A stretch of 64,000 nucleotides of DNA, from contig JAJEKV010000010.1 of assembly GCA_021234155.1 (NCBI GenBank), positions 19,627,418 to 19,691,417 of the forward strand, written 5' to 3'. Positions 59,652 through 64,000 of the stretch are shown piece after piece (positions within the stretch are counted from its first letter, which is position 1; every line of letters begins with the position of its first letter). This DNA is from Isoetes taiwanensis (Eukaryota; Streptophyta; Lycopodiopsida; Isoetales; Isoetaceae). The notes beneath the pieces were generated by a model. It saw only the letters and a program-made list of their open reading frames with translations, searched no databases and was not told the DNA's origin. The translations under genes were made by a program, and so were the position numbers.

Positions 59652-61345
59652 TTGAGGCTCGCACGACCGCAAGTAACTCTAGGTCATGCATATGATAACG
59701 CTGCTCCAACATCATTCATCTTTTTGGAGTCATAGGTGATAACTCGCCCTTCTTGCATAAAAACACCCCTAGTAGCTATCTTATTTGCATCAGTGATCAT
59801 CCACTTATCCTTCTGGGGATGTGGCAACATAAAAACTGGTGCAACAGTTAATGCATCTTTTAACTGTTATAAGAATGATTAAATCTTCTCTTGCCAATGT
59901 GTGATCCAATCCCTTACTTTCTCATGCTTTGTAAGGTCAATCAGGCGTGCTACTACCTTGGCAAAGTCTTTGACAAACTTTATATAATATCTTGCTAATC
60001 CAAGAAAACTTCTCACCTTTGAAACATTTCTAGGTGCAAACCACTTTTTAACTGGATTAATTTTTGTCCAGCTCATGGATATGCCATCTGCAGAGACTAC
60101 ATGCCTTGAATACTACAATTTCGTCGCAATTTTGCACTTGAAGAACTTGGTAAAAAGCTTATGTCATCACAGTTTTTGCAAAGCCAGTCGAAGATGGCGT
60201 TCGTGCACCTCTAATGTCCTGCTGTAAATAAGTATGTCGTCAAAGAAGACGATGACAAACCCGTCAAGGAATTTATAGAGGACATCATTCATTAGTCTCA
60301 GAATGTTGCAGGAGCATTGGTTAGCCCAAAAGCTATAATGATAAACTCATAGTGGTCATATCTGATCCTGAAAGCTGACTTATGAACGTCTTCCCCCGTT
60401 ATCCTTATCAGGTAATAACCAATTCAGAGATCAATCTTGAAGAAATACTTAACTCCCTGTAATTGGTCCATGAGATCATCTACCCTCTGTAAAGTATACC
60501 TATTCTTGATAGTATTCTCGTTAAATTAACGATATTCAATGCACATTCTCAAAGTACCATCCTTTTTCTTGACAAACAAAATAGGTGCCCTGAAACATGA
60601 GACACTCGATTGAATGAATCCCAACTTAAGAAGGTCCTGCAACTGCTTCTTAGGTTCTACCAGTTCAGGGGTACTCATGCGAAAGGATTTGCCAGTTGCG
60701 TGCTATCTCACACTCCATTCCCCTGAAAGGTATGAGATCCTTGATCTCATCAGGAAAAAGACCATAAAATTTCATAATCAGGTTGCCAATAGTTTTGGGC
60801 AAGCCACTAGTAACTTCTTTTTATTTAGAGGAAATACACTCTATGATTGGATTAACTTGATTACCTGAGATTGTGACATGTGTAGATGCTGTGAATGTCA
60901 CTTCCCATTTTTGCAATCATTGCTGGCCTTGGTCAAGAACTCCAAGCCAACTTTGAGGTCATATTTTCCAATATTCATTATCTTGGCTCCTAAAGGAACT
61001 AATGCTCCTGGCAGCTGTACATCTAAATTGAGGTGATGCCCTTGCATATGTCAGATATCTCCCCTTGTCAATACAATTGGCCGCAGATTAGATCTCAAGG
61101 GTTTGATATGCAAGATTTTTGCCATCTTGGGAGATGCAAAATGTGGGCGCTACCCGTATTCATAAGAATTACAAAGGGTTTAGCATCTCTCTCTCAATAA
61201 TGGATATGATAGTGGGCTGAATATCTGCATTTTTAGTTTCTATGGCGTCAAAGATATGAGAATTAGTTTGAATATAGTCGCACGCCTCTTCATCTGCTAA
61301 GGTAGGCAAGTCAGTCAGGGCAGGCACTTCTTCCCAATCAACCTC
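59652..61345 (-). pseudogene. Protease and RT remnants of chromovirus
   Basis: Reading the minus strand from 61345: protease-like ILMNTGSAHILHLP near 61150 (DTG is NTG here). The RT follows: [63 protein letters not shown] near 60300. The connection domain is APRNVSKVRSFLGLARYYIK near 60000, and the start of RNase H is WMITDANKIATRGVFMQEGR near 59800. Many stops interrupt it. Confidence 0.75.
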
Positions 61346-61351
61346 TGCTAA

Positions 61352-61850
61352 TGTGACGTTCTAGCACAGTATACGGTCCCAGGACGTGTACTGTACTGCC
61401 TCATCACGCATACACGCCACCCCCACTGACGTGTACGCCGACACGTAACCAAGCAGGTAACACCCTAGGGGGCAACCTGCAAGGTGTGTGCATTTATTAA
61501 TGTGCACATTTTTCCAATGTGCACATTTATCCAAGTTTGCACATTTTTCCATGTGGACACTTTATGCCACTTAATAAAGGCAAGTGGGCCACACCAATTA
61601 TCCCACACGCTAAAAGGGGTAATTGGAAACCCTAGCCCTAACCCCTTGTCTATTTAGGTAAAGGAAACCCAAACTTGCTATTTTCGTTCATGCCATTTTA
61701 GGGCTCTGTTTTACTTGCTCCAGGAGTCAAACCCGCCTCCCAGACTCTGTCTGAGCGATCTAGCTCGTTAGTTTCCCATTCTAGCTTCATCTTCTAGCAG
61801 CAGAGCAGGATGGTCGAGTTCAGAGCAAAAGGAGCGAGCCAAGGATCAGG
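61352..61850 (+). other. LTR-like sequence, 5' border only
   Basis: It begins TGTGACGTTCTAG, the same first 13 bases as the solo LTR at 32411, exactly where the chromovirus coding text stops. The 3' limit is not clear and no duplication was found, so 61850 is a guess. It holds an 18-bp type tandem repeat. Confidence 0.35.
61484..61560 (+). repeat. Tandem repeat, about 17-18 bp x 4
   Basis: Units of the type ATGTGCACATTTTTCCA, diverged in the last copies. Confidence 0.7.
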
Positions 61851-62011
61851 TATTTAGTCAATGTAATAGCCTAAACCGTCTTCCAGTCATTGAATCAGTA
61901 GGTTTAGCCTATTAAATTGCCCATAGCAGCCATTTAGATCCCCAGATACCAAGCTCTAACTAAAGAACCTAACTCTATGATATAGATTAAATATAGTTCT
62001 TTAGTTCCTCT

Positions 62012-62640
62012 CACTACAAGAGAAAGGGTCAATTAGTGTCACTTATTGTGCCAAAATTTGGCCTAGAATCGCAACTCAAACATTTTTAGAAATTGACGCT
62101 ATAGGTGACATATACTGGTGACACAAAAGTAGCAATGAGAACGTTACATATAATGTCAGCGCCTTTGTCACTGATAGTGTCAGTGCTAATGTTACCTTTA
62201 ATGTCAAATATAGTGTCATCTATATAGTCAACTATAATGTCACGCATAATGTCACCATTAATGTTATCAATTTTGTCACAAATTAAGTCATATATGTTGT
62301 CATCTCTAGTGTCAATTTTATTGTCGCAAATAAAGTCATAAATAATGCCATCTATTTTCTCAATATCAATGTCATCTATTTTGTCAATATCAATGTCGTT
62401 TATTGCTCTAGTCATGTTGGAGATTGCCACATATAGTGGCATCATATATGTCATTTACTTAATCATATATGATGCAATTGAGTCAACTATATTGCCACAT
62501 ATAGTGGCACTATTTATCTCACTTATTAAGTCATGGAGAATGCAATTGACCAACAGTAATAACAGATATTGTCGCTTATATCATTGAATGTTATCTCTTG
62601 ATGTCACTGTTTATATCACTTGTAAGGTAATACATAATGC
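62012..62640 (+). mobile_element. CACTA-type transposon end with subterminal repeats
   Basis: CACTACAAGAGAAAGGG at 62012 is a typical CACTA/EnSpm terminus. It is followed by some 600 bp crowded with copies of AATGTCA, TAGTGTCA and similar strings in both orientations, the subterminal transposase-binding arrays of this superfamily. Frames of Asp/Ile repeats on the minus strand are translations of the array. The opposite terminus and any transposase are not in the window. Confidence 0.75.
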
Positions 62641-62649
62641 GATCTTCAG

Positions 62650-64000
62650 GGGTCATTGTATTTTATTTTTTTTAGCATTTATATATTATAAGAATATTTC
62701 AAAAACCATGCCAAAAAACCATGCCAAAAAACCATGCCAACTTAGCCTTTATTGCCAATTATTGTTCTTTTTACATTACAATACAATAATTTTACATCAG
62801 CAAAAATCTCGCTCAAAAATCCTTGTGAGTTGAATCTTATTCAAATTACTCTAAAAAAGAGGTTCACTTGTGCACATTTATTTTTCAAATAGGATATTAG
62901 AAGCCTTGTTTTTATTAATGCATTATACAGATTTAGCAACATGCTTTTTGCAAGCATGTTTTAGCCAAGAATGTGATTATCAAACAAGAAATCAGCGGAA
63001 GCTTGACTTAGCCAAGAATTAAAACTTGATACAAATAATAGTGATTTAGACAACATATGTTGATGGTGGTGATAATATTCTTGCACTTACAATCGCTCCT
63101 TGGTTTATGACTGCAGGACCCCAACACTTCTGCTTCAAGTTGCTTGAAATGAAGCCAAAAAACCATGGATGATTTGTAACCCTGCTTTTGGCATAAAAAA
63201 GGAGCTGAATGATCAATATCTTGTGACAATTCGTGCATTTTCACCTCAAATTATTTAGCTCCTATCAACCATTGTACATTTTTCTGAAGCTTCAGATCTC
63301 CTAGCCTGCTACAAGGAACCTCTTTTCTTTGAACAACAGCTGCTAACAAATGATTCCTAAACTTTTTACCAAATACACGTCGGCCTGACAGAATTCAGCC
63401 AGAATTGCCCACACGATGTACGTTTTCTCATTCCAAACAGACCCACTTTGGATTTCGGATTAACCCACCCACTCTGATTTGTTTTCAAGCATTTAGAATC
63501 CCTATTGACAGCATGTTATTACTCTGAAATTATCTGAAGGAAATCTACTAGAAAAATGTCTCCAAAGAAACAATGGGAACAAGCTACCCGTCATTTTTTG
63601 CTTCCATGAGCAACTGAAGCTGAATCGGGGATATAATGCCCCAGTAAATCTACTTCGAAATCCCTGTGCATTCCGGCATACATATTTAAAAGCAAAACGA
63701 AGGCAAAAGGAAAATCTTCTAACCCGTTTGTTGCCATCGCCCTAAAGCTGGAAAAAAGAGCAAATATGATTGGCAGAACCGTCCTTCTTGTAGATCGCCA
63801 TCATGAGGAGGGATAATGAAGATCGTCATCTATAAAACCGAAGATCATAAGCAGAAGAAGCCATATCGGGCATTGCCTCACAATTTGCTCTGCTTTGCAC
63901 GACCTCTCCTTCATCTCAGCGCCTTCAACAAATTCGATCTTCAACAAATTCGATCTTCTTCTGCCTTGCAAAACAGAATAACTTAGGGTTAGGTCTTTGG
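62650..64000. other. Right edge, no supported gene
   Basis: A triple AAAAAACCATGCC repeat lies at 62700-62740, and a 16-bp tandem CAACAAATTCGATCTT is at 63927-63958. A 48-codon minus frame from 63739 (MATNGLEDFPFAFVLLLNMY) follows a TTTTTTCCAG-like acceptor, but nothing confirms it. Any CACTA interior would lie here and beyond. Confidence 0.35.

Larger units (their letters stand above)
53884..61351 (-). mobile_element. Decayed chromovirus-like Ty3/gypsy element, interrupted
   Basis: In transcription sense (minus) it holds protease-like, RT, connection, RNase H and integrase remnants, then a PPT and a 3' LTR at 55716-53884. It is split between the halves of RNase H by the element at 56659-59651. 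Its gag side is cut at 61351, where a different LTR-like sequence begins. Stops and frameshifts are frequent throughout. Confidence 0.8.

Noticed and set aside
62086-62454. 122-codon Asp/Ile-rich minus frame
   Set aside because: It reads through the AATGTCA subterminal array of the CACTA end.

Overview
This window is nuclear DNA of a land plant with a large, repeat-rich genome. The evidence is GT-AG introns in short exons, a plant-type pentatricopeptide-repeat (PPR) gene, NPG-type and plant LRR gene fragments, plant Ty3/gypsy elements and a plant-type Helitron. The PPR style and the density of decayed repeats would suit a fern or other non-seed plant, but that is inference; no marker fixes the lineage.

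Layout. 1-3051: the 3' end of an LTR retroelement with a frameshifted coiled-coil ORF, PPT and 3' LTR. 3052-4966: an AT-rich element (copy A) ending ...TAGTG at a TTAA site. 4971-8092: a broken LINE. 9107-19779: a delimited Ty3/gypsy element on the minus strand with ~2.5 kb LTRs and a CTCTG target duplication; its pol carries an extra RNase H domain upstream of the reverse transcriptase. 19800-20330: a LINE 3' fragment. 21750-22739: a small terminal-inverted-repeat (TIR) element with an exon-like insert. 23236-25107: an F-box gene remnant with a 273-bp tandem duplication. 26327-27844: an intronless PPR gene with one in-frame stop. 28-38 kb: repeats, including a solo LTR at 32411-33955 flanked by ATTCT. 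38605-47280: a composite bounded by inverted repeats, holding a LINE fragment, a GAATCT minisatellite and a 4.7-kb Helitron (42335-47047).

The Helitron carries pieces of at least two identifiable plant genes. Two exons of an NPG1-like calmodulin-binding TPR protein are followed, in compatible intron phase, by exons of a leucine-rich-repeat protein. It also holds an unidentified exon pair on the opposite strand.

49033-50116 (minus) is the clearest intact gene: a four-exon, 78-residue homologue of TMEM258, a subunit of the ER oligosaccharyltransferase. From 53884 to 61351 lies a decayed chromovirus-like Ty3/gypsy element of the same LTR family as the solo LTR. It is split at a TTAA site by copy B of the element seen at 3052, which itself contains a LINE fragment. 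At 62012 a CACTA-type end with many subterminal repeats begins.

There is no operon-like cooperation between genes. The biology is layered transposition with gene capture, around one working housekeeping gene and two degraded host genes (PPR, F-box).
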